64,000 nucleotides of DNA. It comes from Actinocorallia herbida (GTDB taxonomy: Bacteria > Actinomycetota > Actinomycetes > Streptosporangiales > Streptosporangiaceae). Positions 48,819-59,439 of the stretch are shown here, in pieces (the first letter of the stretch is position 1; the number at the start of each line of letters is the position of its first letter). The position numbers were made by a program, and so were the translations under genes. Where the stretch lies: positions 7,378,001-7,442,000 of the forward strand of contig NZ_RJKE01000001.1 in NCBI RefSeq assembly GCF_003751225.1. The letters run 5' to 3'. The notes beneath the pieces were generated by a model. It made no database searches. It had not been told where the DNA came from and saw only the letters and a program-made list of their open reading frames with translations.

Positions 48819-50555
48819 TCAGCTGGCGGCGTCGGTGGCCGTGGTGGGAGGGGAGGGACGGGCGGTGGCGGGGGTGTTCGGGGTGTGCCAGAAGTGGACC
48901 CGGCCTTCCGGGGGGTGGGTGCGGCCGGAGGCCAGGCCGGAGAGCCAGCGGTAGACGATCTTGCCCGTGGCGTTCCTGGGGAGTTCGTCGATGAAGACGA
49001 TGTCGCGGGGGACCGCGAAGCGGGCGACGCGGGTGCGGACGTGTTCGCGAACTTCCTGTTCGGTGAGGTCCGCACCGGGGCGCAGCACGAGGTACGCGGC
49101 GAGGCGCTGGCCGTATTCGGGGTCGGCGACGCCGGTGACGGCCACCTCGCGGACCTCGGGGAGGCGGGCGAGCACGTCCTCGACGTCGCGGGGCACGACG
49201 TTCTCGCCGCCGGAGACGACCATGCCGTCCTCCCGTCCGTCGACGTAGAGGAGCCCGTGGGAGTCGAGGTGGCCGAGGTCCCCGGTGGACAGGAGCCCGT
49301 CCCGCACCTCGGTCGGGTCGCCGCCGGTGTACCCCTCGAAGACGTTCTCGTTGGCGGCGAAGATCCTGCCTATGGTCGCCCGAGGCACCGGCTTGCCTTC
49401 GGCGTCCAGGATGCGCACGGAGGTCCCGCGCGGAGGGCGGCCCGCGGTGGCGGGGTTGATCCGCAGTTCCTTGGGGCCGGCGACGCTCACCCAGCTCGCC
49501 TCGGTGGAGCCGTACACGTTGTAGAGGCGGTCGCCGAAGGCGTCCATGAAGCGGTCGGCGAGATCGCCGGGCAGGGACGAGCCGCTGAGGGCGGTCAGCC
49601 GGAGGTTGCGCGTGTCGTAGCCGTCGAGGACGGTCTCGGGGAGCTCCATGATCCGCTGCACCATGACGGGGACGGCGAAGTGCGCGACCCGGCTGTGCCG
49701 CTCCAGTTCGCCGAGCGTGAGCGAGGGGTCGAACCTGCGGTGCAGGACGATGGTCGCGCGCAGGGCGAGCCCGATCTGGAGCGCGGCGAGACCCCAGGTG
49801 TGGAAGACGGGCGCGTCGATGAGGAAGGTGTGCCGCGAGCGCAGCGGGATCCGGGAGAGCATCGAGGCGAGCGGGCCCATGCCGGGACGCGGCTTCCGGC
49901 GGGCGCCCTTGGGCCGGCCGCTCGTGCCGGAGCTGAGCATGATCGTCCGGCCGTCGGTGTGCGGGGGCTGAAGCGCGCCGCGCGGCGCGCGCTCGATGAG
50001 CGCGTCCAGCGTTTCACCCTGTGCCTCAGGCCCCGCCCAGACGACGACGGGTGCGAGCGCGGCGGGGCAGTCCCCCAGGAGCCGCGCGAACTCCGGGTCG
50101 GCGACGACGACGGCGGGCCGCAGCTCGTCGAGGACCGAGCGGAGCTGGCCGAGCCCGAACCCGGTGTTGAGCAGTACGGTCTCGGCCCCGCGTTTGGCGC
50201 AGGCGACGAGGATCTCGACGAGTCCGCGGTGGTTCCGGCACATGACGGCGACCTTGGGCCGCGGGCCGTCCAGCGGGAGCGCCGCGGCCAGCAGGTCGGT
50301 GCGCTCGTCGAGTTCGGCGTAGGTGAGCGAGCCGGTGTCGTCCAGCACCGCGGTCTTGCGCGGTTGCATGGCGGCCGCGGCCTTGACCAGCCCGCCGAGG
50401 GTGGTCCCCCAGGTCTGGAGCTCGCCCACACCGCGGAGGGCGGCGAGGGGTCGGGAGAGGCGTAGCGCGCCCGAGCCCAGGACATGAAGGTAGTCGAGAG
50501 AGTGCCCGAACCGGCGTCGGAGGCCGGGCCGGTAGGCGGGTCTGGCGTGTACCAC
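48819..50555 (-). CDS. acyl-CoA synthetase (AMP-forming), 578 aa
   Basis: Activates a carboxylic or fatty acid to acyl-AMP and then acyl-CoA. All adenylate-forming motifs are intact: IMLSSGTSGRPKGARR (phosphate loop), LYNVYGSTEASWVSVAGP, LLSTGDLGHLDSHGLLYVDG, REDGMVVSGGENVVP (hinge), and the catalytic Lys in ELPRNATGKIVYRWLSG. GTG 50555 has GGAGG 7 nt upstream. It is divergent from the thiolase/beta-oxidation operon, which fits a role in fatty-acid breakdown. A degenerate paralogue follows downstream. Confidence 0.9.
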   Translation of the reverse strand: MVHARPAYRPGLRRRFGHSLDYLHVLGSGALRLSRPLAALRGVGELQTWGTTLGGLVKAAAAMQPRKTAVLDDTGSLTYAELDERTDLLAAALPLDGPRPKVAVMCRNHRGLVEILVACAKRGAETVLLNTGFGLGQLRSVLDELRPAVVVADPEFARLLGDCPAALAPVVVWAGPEAQGETLDALIERAPRGALQPPHTDGRTIMLSSGTSGRPKGARRKPRPGMGPLASMLSRIPLRSRHTFLIDAPVFHTWGLAALQIGLALRATIVLHRRFDPSLTLGELERHSRVAHFAVPVMVQRIMELPETVLDGYDTRNLRLTALSGSSLPGDLADRFMDAFGDRLYNVYGSTEASWVSVAGPKELRINPATAGRPPRGTSVRILDAEGKPVPRATIGRIFAANENVFEGYTGGDPTEVRDGLLSTGDLGHLDSHGLLYVDGREDGMVVSGGENVVPRDVEDVLARLPEVREVAVTGVADPEYGQRLAAYLVLRPGADLTEQEVREHVRTRVARFAVPRDIVFIDELPRNATGKIVYRWLSGLASGRTHPPEGRVHFWHTPNTPATARPSPPTTATDAAS

Positions 50556-50657
50556 GGGCCTACCTCCACCGGCGATTTCCGGCAAACGCTAACGAGACAG
50601 GGCGGATACGACAAGTGGCAGAGGGCGACACACCGCGGCGGACGCGGCCGTCAGTGG

Positions 50658-50693
50658 TTACTGACGAGTAGAATCCTTTGTTACCGGCGAGTA
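50658..50693. promoter_or_regulatory. two TTAC-(T/C)G-(A/G)CGAGTA sites upstream of the beta-oxidation operon
   Basis: TTACTGACGAGTA (50658-50670) and TTACCGGCGAGTA (50681-50693) are direct repeats with a 23-bp period; the first also contains the dyad TACT-N4-AGTA. Site 1 overlaps a good -10 box, TAGAAT (50669-50674), so a bound protein would block transcription. The layout is that of a TetR-type fatty-acid-degradation repressor. Confidence 0.6.
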
Positions 50694-50750
50694 GGCCCCT
50701 GCGGTCGGCCCGTCGGCGTCCGCACATTGAGCGCAGAGGGAGACCTGATC

Positions 50751-51953
50751 GTGCCTCGCACCGCACGTGATGTCGTGTTCGTCGACGGCGTACGCACGCC
50801 GTTCGGCAAGGCAGGCCCCAAGGGCCTTTACGCCGAGACCCGCGCCGACGACCTCGTCGTGCGCGCCATCCGCGAACTCGTCCGCCGCAACCCGGCCCTC
50901 CCGCCGGAACGCGTCGACGAGGTGTCCATCGCCGCGACGACCCAGATCGGCGACCAGGGCCTGACCATCGGACGGTCCGCGGCGGTCCTGGCCGGGCTGC
51001 CCAAGTCCGTGCCCGGATTCGCGATCGACCGCATGTGCGCCGGCGCCATGACGGCGGTGACCACGACCGCGTCCGGCATCGCCTTCGGCGCCTACGACGT
51101 GGTCATCGCCGGCGGCGTCGAACACATGGGCCGCCACCCGATGGGCGAGGGCGTCGACCCCAACCCGCGGTTCATGACCGACAAGCTGGTCGACCCGTCC
51201 GCGCTGGTGATGGGCCTGACCGCCGAGAACCTGCACGACCGCTACCCGGCCATCACCAAGGAGCGGTGCGACGCCTACGCCGTCCGCTCCCAGGCGAAGT
51301 TCGCCGAGGCGCAGGCCGCGGGCAAGATCGAACCGGACCTCGTGCCGACCGCGATCCGCTCCGCCGCCAAGGGCTGGGGCCTCGCCACGCAGGACGAGCC
51401 GCCGCGCCCCGGCACCAAGCTGGAGGACCTCGCGGGCCTCAAGACGCCGTTCCGCGTCGCGGGCAACGTCACCGCGGGCAACGCCGCGGGCCTCAACGAC
51501 GGCGCCACCGCGTGCCTGCTGGTCGCCGAGGACGTCGCGGAAGAGCTCGGCCTCACCGCGCGCATGCGCCTGGTCGACTTCTCCTTCGCGGGCGTCGAGC
51601 CCGAGGTCATGGGCATCGGCCCGGTCCCGGCGACGGAGAAGCTGCTGGCCCGCAACGGCCTGTCCGTCGACGACATCGGCCTGTTCGAGATCAACGAGGC
51701 GTTCGCCGTGCAGGTCCTGGCGTTCCTCGACCACTTCGGCATCGCCGAGGACGACCCGCGGGTCAACCCGTGGGGCGGCGCGATCGCGGTCGGCCACCCG
51801 CTGGCCTCCTCCGGCGTCCGGCTGATGACGCAGCTGTCGCGCGAGTTCGCCGAGCACCCCGAGGTCCGCTACGGCCTCACCACGATGTGCGTCGGCATGG
51901 GCATGGGCGGAACCGTCCTCTGGGAGAACGTGAACTGGGAGGGCGCGAAGTGA
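50751..51953 (+). CDS. fadA: acetyl-CoA C-acyltransferase (thiolase), 400 aa
   Basis: Last step of beta-oxidation: cleaves 3-ketoacyl-CoA with CoA. The nucleophilic Cys is in AIDRMCAGAMTAVTTTA, the His in NEAFAVQVLAFLDHFG and GGAIAVGHPLASSGVRL, and the second Cys in LTTMCVGMGMGG. GTG 50751 is preceded by AGAGGGAG at 8 nt; the frame is open further upstream but runs through the operator sites. Its stop overlaps the GTG of the next gene, so the two subunits of a beta-oxidation complex are made together. Confidence 0.92.
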   Translation: MPRTARDVVFVDGVRTPFGKAGPKGLYAETRADDLVVRAIRELVRRNPALPPERVDEVSIAATTQIGDQGLTIGRSAAVLAGLPKSVPGFAIDRMCAGAMTAVTTTASGIAFGAYDVVIAGGVEHMGRHPMGEGVDPNPRFMTDKLVDPSALVMGLTAENLHDRYPAITKERCDAYAVRSQAKFAEAQAAGKIEPDLVPTAIRSAAKGWGLATQDEPPRPGTKLEDLAGLKTPFRVAGNVTAGNAAGLNDGATACLLVAEDVAEELGLTARMRLVDFSFAGVEPEVMGIGPVPATEKLLARNGLSVDDIGLFEINEAFAVQVLAFLDHFGIAEDDPRVNPWGGAIAVGHPLASSGVRLMTQLSREFAEHPEVRYGLTTMCVGMGMGGTVLWENVNWEGAK

Positions 51954-54028
51954 GCATCGCGGACATCTTCAAGGACGAGGTCGTCACCAAGGCGATCGTC
52001 CGTGACGTCGAGCTGCCCTACGGGGCCGGGAAGCTCGCGCTGATCACGCTCGACAACGGCTTCGACCACACCAAGCCGACCACCTTCGGGCCGGGCGGCC
52101 TCGCCGAGCTGGACGCGGCCATCGACTCCGTCGCCTCCCGCGACGACATCGTGGCCGTCGGCGTCACCGGCAAGCCGTTCATCTTCGCCGTCGGCGCCGA
52201 CCTGAAGGGCATCCCGCTCATCCAGGACCGGGCCGACGCCCTGCAGATCGGCAGGCTCGGCCACGACGTGTTCCGCCGCCTCGGCGAGCTGGACGTGCCG
52301 ACCTTCGCCTACTACAACGGCGCGGCCATGGGCGGCGGCGTCGAGGTGGGCCTGCACTGCACCTACCGCACGGTGTCCAAGGGCGTCCCGGCGTTCTCCC
52401 TCCCGGAGGCGTTCCTGGGCCTCGTGCCGGGCTGGGGCGGCACCTACCTCCTGCCGCACCTGATCGGCGCGGAGAAGGCGCTCAAGGTCGTCATCGACAA
52501 CCCGATGGCCAACAACCGGGTCATGAAGGGCGAGCAGGTCTTCGACCTGGGCATCGCGGACGCGATCTTCGACACTGCCGACTTCCTGGAGGAGTCGCTG
52601 TCCTGGACCGCGCGCGTCCTCAAGGGCGACGTCGAGGTCGAGCGGCCCGAGGTCGACAAGGGCAAGGGCTGGGACGACGCGGTCGCCATGGCCGGGTTCG
52701 TGCTGGAAGGCAAGCTGCACGGCGCGGCCCCGTCCTTCGTCCGGGCGCTCGACCTCGTCCGGCAGGCCAAGGACCGCACCCGCGACGAGGGCTTCGCGGC
52801 CGAGGACGAGGCCCTGGCGGACCTCATCATGTCCGACGAGCTGCGGGCCGGCCTGTACGCCTTCGACCTCGTCCAGAAGCGCGCCAAGCGGCCCGCCGGG
52901 GCCCCGGACAAGTCCCTGGCCCGCAAGGTCTCGAAGGTCGGCGTCGTCGGCGCCGGCCTCATGGCGGGGCAGCTCGCCCTGCTGTTCGCCCAGCGCCTCG
53001 AGGTCCCGGTCGTCATGACCGACCTCGACCAGGAGCGCCTGGACAGGGGCGTCGCCTACGCGCACGGCGAGGTCGACAAGCTGCTCGCCAAGGGCCGTGT
53101 CCATGGCGACAAGGCGAGCCGCCTCAAGTCCCTGATCTCCGGCTCCCTCACGAAGGACGCGTTCGCGGACGCCGACTTCGTGATCGAGGCGGTCTTCGAG
53201 GAGATGTCGGTCAAGCAGCAGGTGTTCGCGGAGGTCGAGGCGGTCGTCTCGCCCGAGTGCGTCCTGGCGACCAACACCTCGTCGCTGTCGGTGTCGGAGA
53301 TGGCCGAGAAGCTCCAGCACCCGGAGCGGGTCGTGGGCTTCCACTTCTTCAACCCGGTCGCGGTCCTGCCGCTGCTGGAGATCGTCCGCGCGGACAAGAC
53401 CGACGACGTGACGTTGGCCACCGCGTTCGGGGTCGGCAAGCAGCTGAAGAAGTCGTCCGTGCTGGTCAAGGACGCTCCGGCGTTCGTGGTCAACCGGATC
53501 CTGCTGCGCCTGCTGGCGGAGATCATCGGGGCCGTCCAGGAGGGCACCCCGGTGGAGACCGCGGAGCGCGCCGCGCAGCCCCTCGGCCTGCCGATGAGCC
53601 CGTTCATGCTGCTCGGCCTGGTCGGCCCGGCGATCGCCCTGCACGTCAACGAGACGCTGCACGAGGCCTTCCCCGAGCGTTTCCCGGTGTCGGAGAAGTT
53701 CCGGAAGTTCGTGGCGTCCGGCAAGAAGAGCGTCTACCTTCCGGACTTCTCGCTCGACCCCGAGGCGCTGGAGATCTTCGAGGGCGGCGCCGACCCGTCC
53801 ACCGAGGCGCAGGTCCTGGACCGTGCCATGCGCGGGCTCGCGGAGGAGATTCGTCTCATGCTGGACGAAGGGGTCGTGGCCGCGCCCGAGGACATCGACC
53901 TGTGCCTTATCCTCGGTGCTGGTTACCCGTTCCACCTGGGGGGCATCACGCCCTACCTGGACCGGACAGGAATTTCTTCCCGTACGGGGAACCGATTCCT
54001 CGCCCCAGGCGTTGCACAGGTGGGATAG
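51950..54028 (+). CDS. fadB: multifunctional enoyl-CoA hydratase/3-hydroxyacyl-CoA dehydrogenase (FadB type), 692 aa
   Basis: The N-terminal crotonase domain (about 1-280) has the oxyanion segment VGADLKGIPLIQ, AMGGGVEVGLHCTYRTV and the catalytic-Glu region FSLPEAFLGLVPGWGGTYLL. The dehydrogenase part (about 325-690) starts with the NAD motif VGVVGAGLMAGQLALLFA and has ATNTSSLSVSEMAE, RVVGFHFFNPVAVLPLLEIV and VVNRILLRLLAE. It converts trans-2-enoyl-CoA to 3-ketoacyl-CoA, the substrate of the coupled thiolase. The GTG start overlaps the fadA stop, and a strong terminator follows. Confidence 0.92.
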   Translation: MSIADIFKDEVVTKAIVRDVELPYGAGKLALITLDNGFDHTKPTTFGPGGLAELDAAIDSVASRDDIVAVGVTGKPFIFAVGADLKGIPLIQDRADALQIGRLGHDVFRRLGELDVPTFAYYNGAAMGGGVEVGLHCTYRTVSKGVPAFSLPEAFLGLVPGWGGTYLLPHLIGAEKALKVVIDNPMANNRVMKGEQVFDLGIADAIFDTADFLEESLSWTARVLKGDVEVERPEVDKGKGWDDAVAMAGFVLEGKLHGAAPSFVRALDLVRQAKDRTRDEGFAAEDEALADLIMSDELRAGLYAFDLVQKRAKRPAGAPDKSLARKVSKVGVVGAGLMAGQLALLFAQRLEVPVVMTDLDQERLDRGVAYAHGEVDKLLAKGRVHGDKASRLKSLISGSLTKDAFADADFVIEAVFEEMSVKQQVFAEVEAVVSPECVLATNTSSLSVSEMAEKLQHPERVVGFHFFNPVAVLPLLEIVRADKTDDVTLATAFGVGKQLKKSSVLVKDAPAFVVNRILLRLLAEIIGAVQEGTPVETAERAAQPLGLPMSPFMLLGLVGPAIALHVNETLHEAFPERFPVSEKFRKFVASGKKSVYLPDFSLDPEALEIFEGGADPSTEAQVLDRAMRGLAEEIRLMLDEGVVAAPEDIDLCLILGAGYPFHLGGITPYLDRTGISSRTGNRFLAPGVAQVG

Positions 54029-54089
54029 GGGTATTCCGCAAGACCAGCCGGCCCCGGGACTGGGGGGTTACCGAGCCGGCTAACGGGAG

Positions 54090-54127
54090 GCGCCTCGTGT
54101 CGTAAGACACGGGGCGCTTTTCGTTTT
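54090..54127 (+). terminator. rho-independent terminator after the beta-oxidation operon
   Basis: GCGCCTCGTGTC and GACACGGGGCGC form a 12-bp stem (one G-T pair) with a GTAA loop, followed by TTTTCGTTTT. It is the clearest classical terminator in the window. Confidence 0.85.
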
Positions 54128-54157
54128 CCCGCCGCGCCCGACGGGCACCCTTGCCCG

Positions 54158-54943
54158 ATGAACGAACCTCCCGACTGGTCCAGGCTCGCACCGCACTGGG
54201 ACCCCGCCAAGGCGACCCCCGGCGACGCGCAGGCCGCCGGGGACGAGCTGGACGCCGCCGAGCGGACCGCGGAACGGGTCGCCGGGGGCGGGATCCGGGC
54301 GGCCGTGCTGGGCGGCAACGACGGCCTGGTGACGAACCTCTGCCTCATCCTCGGCGTCGTCGGCGCGGCCACCCCCGCCGCGACGGTCCGGCTGACCGGG
54401 CTCATGAGCCTGCTGGCCGGGGCGCTGTCGATGGCGGCCGGGGAGTGGGTGTCGGTCCGCAGCCAGCTCGAAGTCGCCGAGAGCATGGACGGGGCGCTGC
54501 GCCGGGCCTGGGAGCACAGCCCGCCCGTGGTGTTCGCGCGGTTCGCCCGCGCGCTGCGCGGGTTCGGGCTCGACCGGCGGACGGCGCGCCAGGCCGAGGA
54601 GCAGGTCGCGCTCGGCGACGAGCCCGTGACGGTCGCGGGACGGGTCATCTTCGGCGTGACGCCGGACACGACCGGGTCGCCGATGACCGCCGCCGTCAGC
54701 TCGTTCGTCCTGTTCGCGGTGGGCGCCTTCATCCCCCTCGTGCCGTGGTTCTTCACCGAGGGCGTCACCGCGGTCGTCCTGTCGGCCGCGCTGACGGGCA
54801 CCGCGAGCCTCCTCGTCGGCGGGTATCTCGCCGGGCAGTCGGACCGGCCGGTGTGGGCGGGGGCGCTGCGGCAGCTCGCGATCGTCGCCGGAGCCTCCGC
54901 GGTCACTTACGTGCTAGGAATGCTTGCGGGAACCTCGGTCTGA
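54158..54943 (+). CDS. VIT1/CCC1-family Fe/Mn transporter-like protein, 261 aa
   Basis: The family start is IRAAVLGGNDGLVTNLCLIL, then LTGLMSLLAGALSMAAGEWVSVRSQLE, which bear the metal-binding acidic residues. A cytoplasmic helical segment follows (about 110-165, including ARQAEEQVALGDEP), and three more helices form the C-terminal half. Members move iron or manganese out of the cytosol. An N-terminal cytoplasmic extension of about 40 residues is present. It is monocistronic after the terminator of the beta-oxidation operon. Confidence 0.88.
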   Translation: MNEPPDWSRLAPHWDPAKATPGDAQAAGDELDAAERTAERVAGGGIRAAVLGGNDGLVTNLCLILGVVGAATPAATVRLTGLMSLLAGALSMAAGEWVSVRSQLEVAESMDGALRRAWEHSPPVVFARFARALRGFGLDRRTARQAEEQVALGDEPVTVAGRVIFGVTPDTTGSPMTAAVSSFVLFAVGAFIPLVPWFFTEGVTAVVLSAALTGTASLLVGGYLAGQSDRPVWAGALRQLAIVAGASAVTYVLGMLAGTSV

Positions 54944-55037
54944 CGCCCGCCCGGGAGAGAGGGGCGGCGCGGCATATTGATGAGAGTTGTCCGTTAGGAC
55001 ACCATAGGAGCCCGCAGCGAGAGTTCTGGGGGAGGAC

Positions 55038-56516
55038 GTGGGATTCGGTGTCCGCTACTTCGATCTCGACATCGGGGTCGCTCGGGAGCGGCTGCGCGGG
55101 CTCGGCGCGCGGTGCCACCGCCCACGGAGGCTGATCCAGCGGGTCGCGCTGGCCGGGCAGAACGGCGCCTGGGCCGGCCTGCACTCCGAAGGCGACAGGC
55201 ATGTGCTCACCTTGATGCGCGACCAGCGGACGGTCCGCGAGGTCCTGGTGAACGACTTCGACGCCGCGCTGGAGATCCTCGAGGGTCTCGGTCTGCGGGT
55301 CACCGGCCGCCAGGAGATCCTGCGCGAGGCGTGGGAGCTGCACGCGATCGAGTTCCGCTTCGTCGAAGGGCCGGGGCTCGCCCCGGCGCTGGAGATCCAC
55401 GGGCCGCAGGACCAGGCGGACCAGTCGGCGGTCCGGTGGGCGATCGGGCAGCTCGGCCTCGACCCCGGCCGCGCCCAGCCGATCCAGGCGGGCGGGTCCG
55501 GGCTCGCGCCCGCCCGGCCGGCCAATCCGACCGAGCCGCTGATCCTCACCGCCCGAGCCGCCGCGCAGGCCCTGCCCGGTCCCGCCGCGCCGCCCGGCCC
55601 CGGGGGACGGTCCGGGCCGCCCGGTCCCGGGGGTCCTGCCGGGCCGCCGTCCGGTCCGATGCCTCCGTGGCCTCCGCAGCCCGTTTCCTCGCCCACCGAG
55701 CCCGCCGAGACCGCCGAGCCCGTCGGGCCCCCGGCCGCCGAGACCGCCGAACCCGCTCAGGACGTCGAGGGGGCGCCGTCGCACTCCCCCATGGTGACCG
55801 TGCTGGACACCGGGTCCCTGCGGCCTCCTGCGCCGCCACAGGCCCGGCCGCGCCCGGAACCCGGGCCCGACCCCGACCCCGGGCGGCTCGTGCAGTTCAC
55901 CGTCGCCGAGACGGGGTGGACGGCCGAGGCCAGCGAGTGGGTGCCGGGCGAGTACTGGATCCGGTGGGCGACCGTGCTGCACAACCCCAACACCCTGTAC
56001 TGGTGCGAGCTGCCGACGGTGCAGGTCACCGTGCGCGACGCGTACGGCAACGTCATCGGCTCGGAGGAGCAGGTGCTGACCGTGCTGCCCCCGCGCACCA
56101 AGATCGCCTGGGCGGGCCTGCTGGAGGTCAACGGGAACCGCCCGCACACCCTGGAGATCACGCCGCGTCCGGCCGATTGGTACCCGACGGAGGCGCGACC
56201 CGAGGACTTCCCCCCGTTCACCTACGAGAACGTCTCCATGGCCGTGCCCGAGGGCGCCTGCGAGGTCACCGGCGAGATCCGCAACCCCTATGACGAGGCG
56301 GTCGAGGAGGTCGCGCTCGTCGCCCTGTTCCGGGACGGCAGGGGCACCCTGATCGGCGGCGACATGAGCTTCGTGCAGGGGCTGCCCGCGGACGGCACCG
56401 CGCCGTTCAAGATCGAGGGGACGGTCTCCGCTCCGCCAGGGCCCGTGGTGTCCCTGGATCTGATGGCCCAGCCCTGGTCCGACCCGAACCCGTGGGAGAC
56501 GGCCCTCCAGGGCTGA
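55038..56516 (+). CDS. cytoplasmic protein with CYTH-like N-terminus and two FxLYD-like domains, 492 aa
   Basis: Residues about 1-145 resemble a CYTH (triphosphate tunnel) domain in pattern (VLTLMRDQRTVREVLVNDFD, AALEILEGLGLRVTGRQE, ALEIHGP), but the ExExK triad at the start is not visible, so it may be inactive. A Pro/Gly-rich linker spans about 165-285. Two domains of FxLYD type follow: the first contains VLHNPNTLYWCELPTVQVTV, the second GEIRNPYDEAVEEVALVALF and then DGRGTLIGGDM. There is no signal peptide. FxLYD domains are usually extracellular, so the combination is odd. The GTG start has GGGGGAGG upstream. Confidence 0.55.
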   Translation: MGFGVRYFDLDIGVARERLRGLGARCHRPRRLIQRVALAGQNGAWAGLHSEGDRHVLTLMRDQRTVREVLVNDFDAALEILEGLGLRVTGRQEILREAWELHAIEFRFVEGPGLAPALEIHGPQDQADQSAVRWAIGQLGLDPGRAQPIQAGGSGLAPARPANPTEPLILTARAAAQALPGPAAPPGPGGRSGPPGPGGPAGPPSGPMPPWPPQPVSSPTEPAETAEPVGPPAAETAEPAQDVEGAPSHSPMVTVLDTGSLRPPAPPQARPRPEPGPDPDPGRLVQFTVAETGWTAEASEWVPGEYWIRWATVLHNPNTLYWCELPTVQVTVRDAYGNVIGSEEQVLTVLPPRTKIAWAGLLEVNGNRPHTLEITPRPADWYPTEARPEDFPPFTYENVSMAVPEGACEVTGEIRNPYDEAVEEVALVALFRDGRGTLIGGDMSFVQGLPADGTAPFKIEGTVSAPPGPVVSLDLMAQPWSDPNPWETALQG

Positions 56517-56654
56517 CGCCGACGGGTCTCCCGGCCGTCGCCGGAGTTTTCCACAGGCTGCCCACGAGGCGTGTCCGCGACCGGGCTCTTCGTGTTTACA
56601 TGGGGCGAGCCGGGTGTCCCGAGCGCCCGGCCCGAAGGGTTCGAGGACGAGCCT

Positions 56655-57827
56655 ATGGACGAGAAGCTGGGTGTGCGGCGCGAGGCGCTGCGCAGGGAGT
56701 GGTCGCGGTGGTTGGCGGGGCGGGGGTCGCCCGGGGTCCGGGCGGAGATCGGCGCGTCGTGGCGGCGGTCGATCCGCGCGGTCGATCCGGCGCTGGGGTG
56801 CGCGCCCCTGGCGGCGGAGGCGGATTGGGCGCGCTCGCCGCTGCGCGCGCCGGTGGAGGCGGTGTCGGGCGAGTTGCGGGCGGTGGCCGAGGACGCGGGG
56901 TTCGTGGCGGCCGTCACCGACGAGCGCGGCACGATCCTGTGGACGTGCGGGGGCGCGGTGATGAGCCGTCGGGCGGGCGCGGTGAACTTCGCGCAGGGCG
57001 GCCGGTGGGACGAGGCGTCGATGGGCACCAACGCGCTGGCGCTGGCGCTCGAGACCGGCGTGCCGAGCTCGGTGTTCTCCGCGGAGCACCTGGTCGAGGC
57101 GCTGCACGGATGGGTCTGCTACTGCGCGCCGCTCCACGGCCCGGACGGTGCGGTGCTGGGCGTCCTGGACATCTCCAGCACCTGGGACAGATCGCATCCG
57201 CTCGGCCTGCCGACGGTCCGCGGGCTGGCCGCCGCGATCGAGGGCAGGCTGGGGAAGGCGGCGGGCTCGGGCTGGCGGCTGCGCTGTCTGGGCGCCGCGT
57301 CGCTGCGCCGCGACGGAGTCTCGGTGGCGATCCGGCCGAGGCAGGTGGAGATCCTCGCGCTGCTCGCGCTGGAGGGCCGCGCCCTGCCGCCGGAGCGGCT
57401 GCACGACAGCCTTTACGGCGAGCGCCGGGTCAGCGCGGTCACGCTGCGGGCCGAGGTGTCGCATCTGCGGCGCGTCATGGCGGGGGCGCTGTCGACCCGG
57501 GCCTACGCACTGGCCGGGCAGGTGTCGTGCGACGCGGCGGAGGTCCTGGCGCACCTGCACGCGGGACGCCTGACCGAGGCCCTGGACGGCTACGGCGGCC
57601 CGCTCCTGCCGCTGTCGGAGGCTCCAGGGGTGGTGCGCTGGCGCGACCACATCGAGGTGGCGCTGCGCGAGGCCGTCCTGGCCGATCCCCGGCCGGAGCC
57701 CGCCCTGGCCTACGGCGCGCACCACCCGGAGGACCTCGCCGTGCACGAGCACGCGGCGGCGCTGCTGCCGTCCGCCGATCCGCGCCATGCCGTCGCGGTC
57801 GCCCGGGCGCGGGCCGCCGCGGACTGA
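56655..57827 (+). CDS. GAF-domain regulator upstream of an aldehyde dehydrogenase, about 390 aa
   Basis: The N-terminal part resembles the sensor region of AcoR-like activators (WRRSIRAVDPALGCAPLAAE, then a GAF domain with DERGTILWTCGGAVMSRRAG and WDEASMGTNALALALETGVP). The C-terminal third looks like a winged helix (VAIRPRQVEILALLALEGRA, RVSAVTLRAEVSHLRRVMA). No sigma-54 ATPase domain is present, as expected in actinomycetes. It lies 84 bp before the ALDH/DUF779 genes on the same strand and probably activates them in response to an alcohol or aldehyde. The ATG is my choice because GAGGA lies 8 nt before it. Confidence 0.78.
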   Translation: MDEKLGVRREALRREWSRWLAGRGSPGVRAEIGASWRRSIRAVDPALGCAPLAAEADWARSPLRAPVEAVSGELRAVAEDAGFVAAVTDERGTILWTCGGAVMSRRAGAVNFAQGGRWDEASMGTNALALALETGVPSSVFSAEHLVEALHGWVCYCAPLHGPDGAVLGVLDISSTWDRSHPLGLPTVRGLAAAIEGRLGKAAGSGWRLRCLGAASLRRDGVSVAIRPRQVEILALLALEGRALPPERLHDSLYGERRVSAVTLRAEVSHLRRVMAGALSTRAYALAGQVSCDAAEVLAHLHAGRLTEALDGYGGPLLPLSEAPGVVRWRDHIEVALREAVLADPRPEPALAYGAHHPEDLAVHEHAAALLPSADPRHAVAVARARAAAD

Positions 57828-57847
57828 CTCCGGACGCGGTGGGCGGC

Positions 57848-57864
57848 GCCAACGTTTCGCCAAC
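57848..57864 (+). promoter_or_regulatory. GCCAAC direct repeat upstream of the aldehyde dehydrogenase
   Basis: GCCAAC occurs at 57848-57853 and 57859-57864, an 11-bp period that places both copies on the same face of the helix, just upstream of the dehydrogenase start and after the regulator stop. It is a possible activator site. Confidence 0.35.
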
Positions 57865-57911
57865 ACGGGGAGTGGAGAGTGAGCGCCGTCACAGATGTCG
57901 AGGAGGGCTTC

Positions 57912-59429
<1,518 letters not shown>

Positions 59430-59439
59430 GGAGCCGGGC

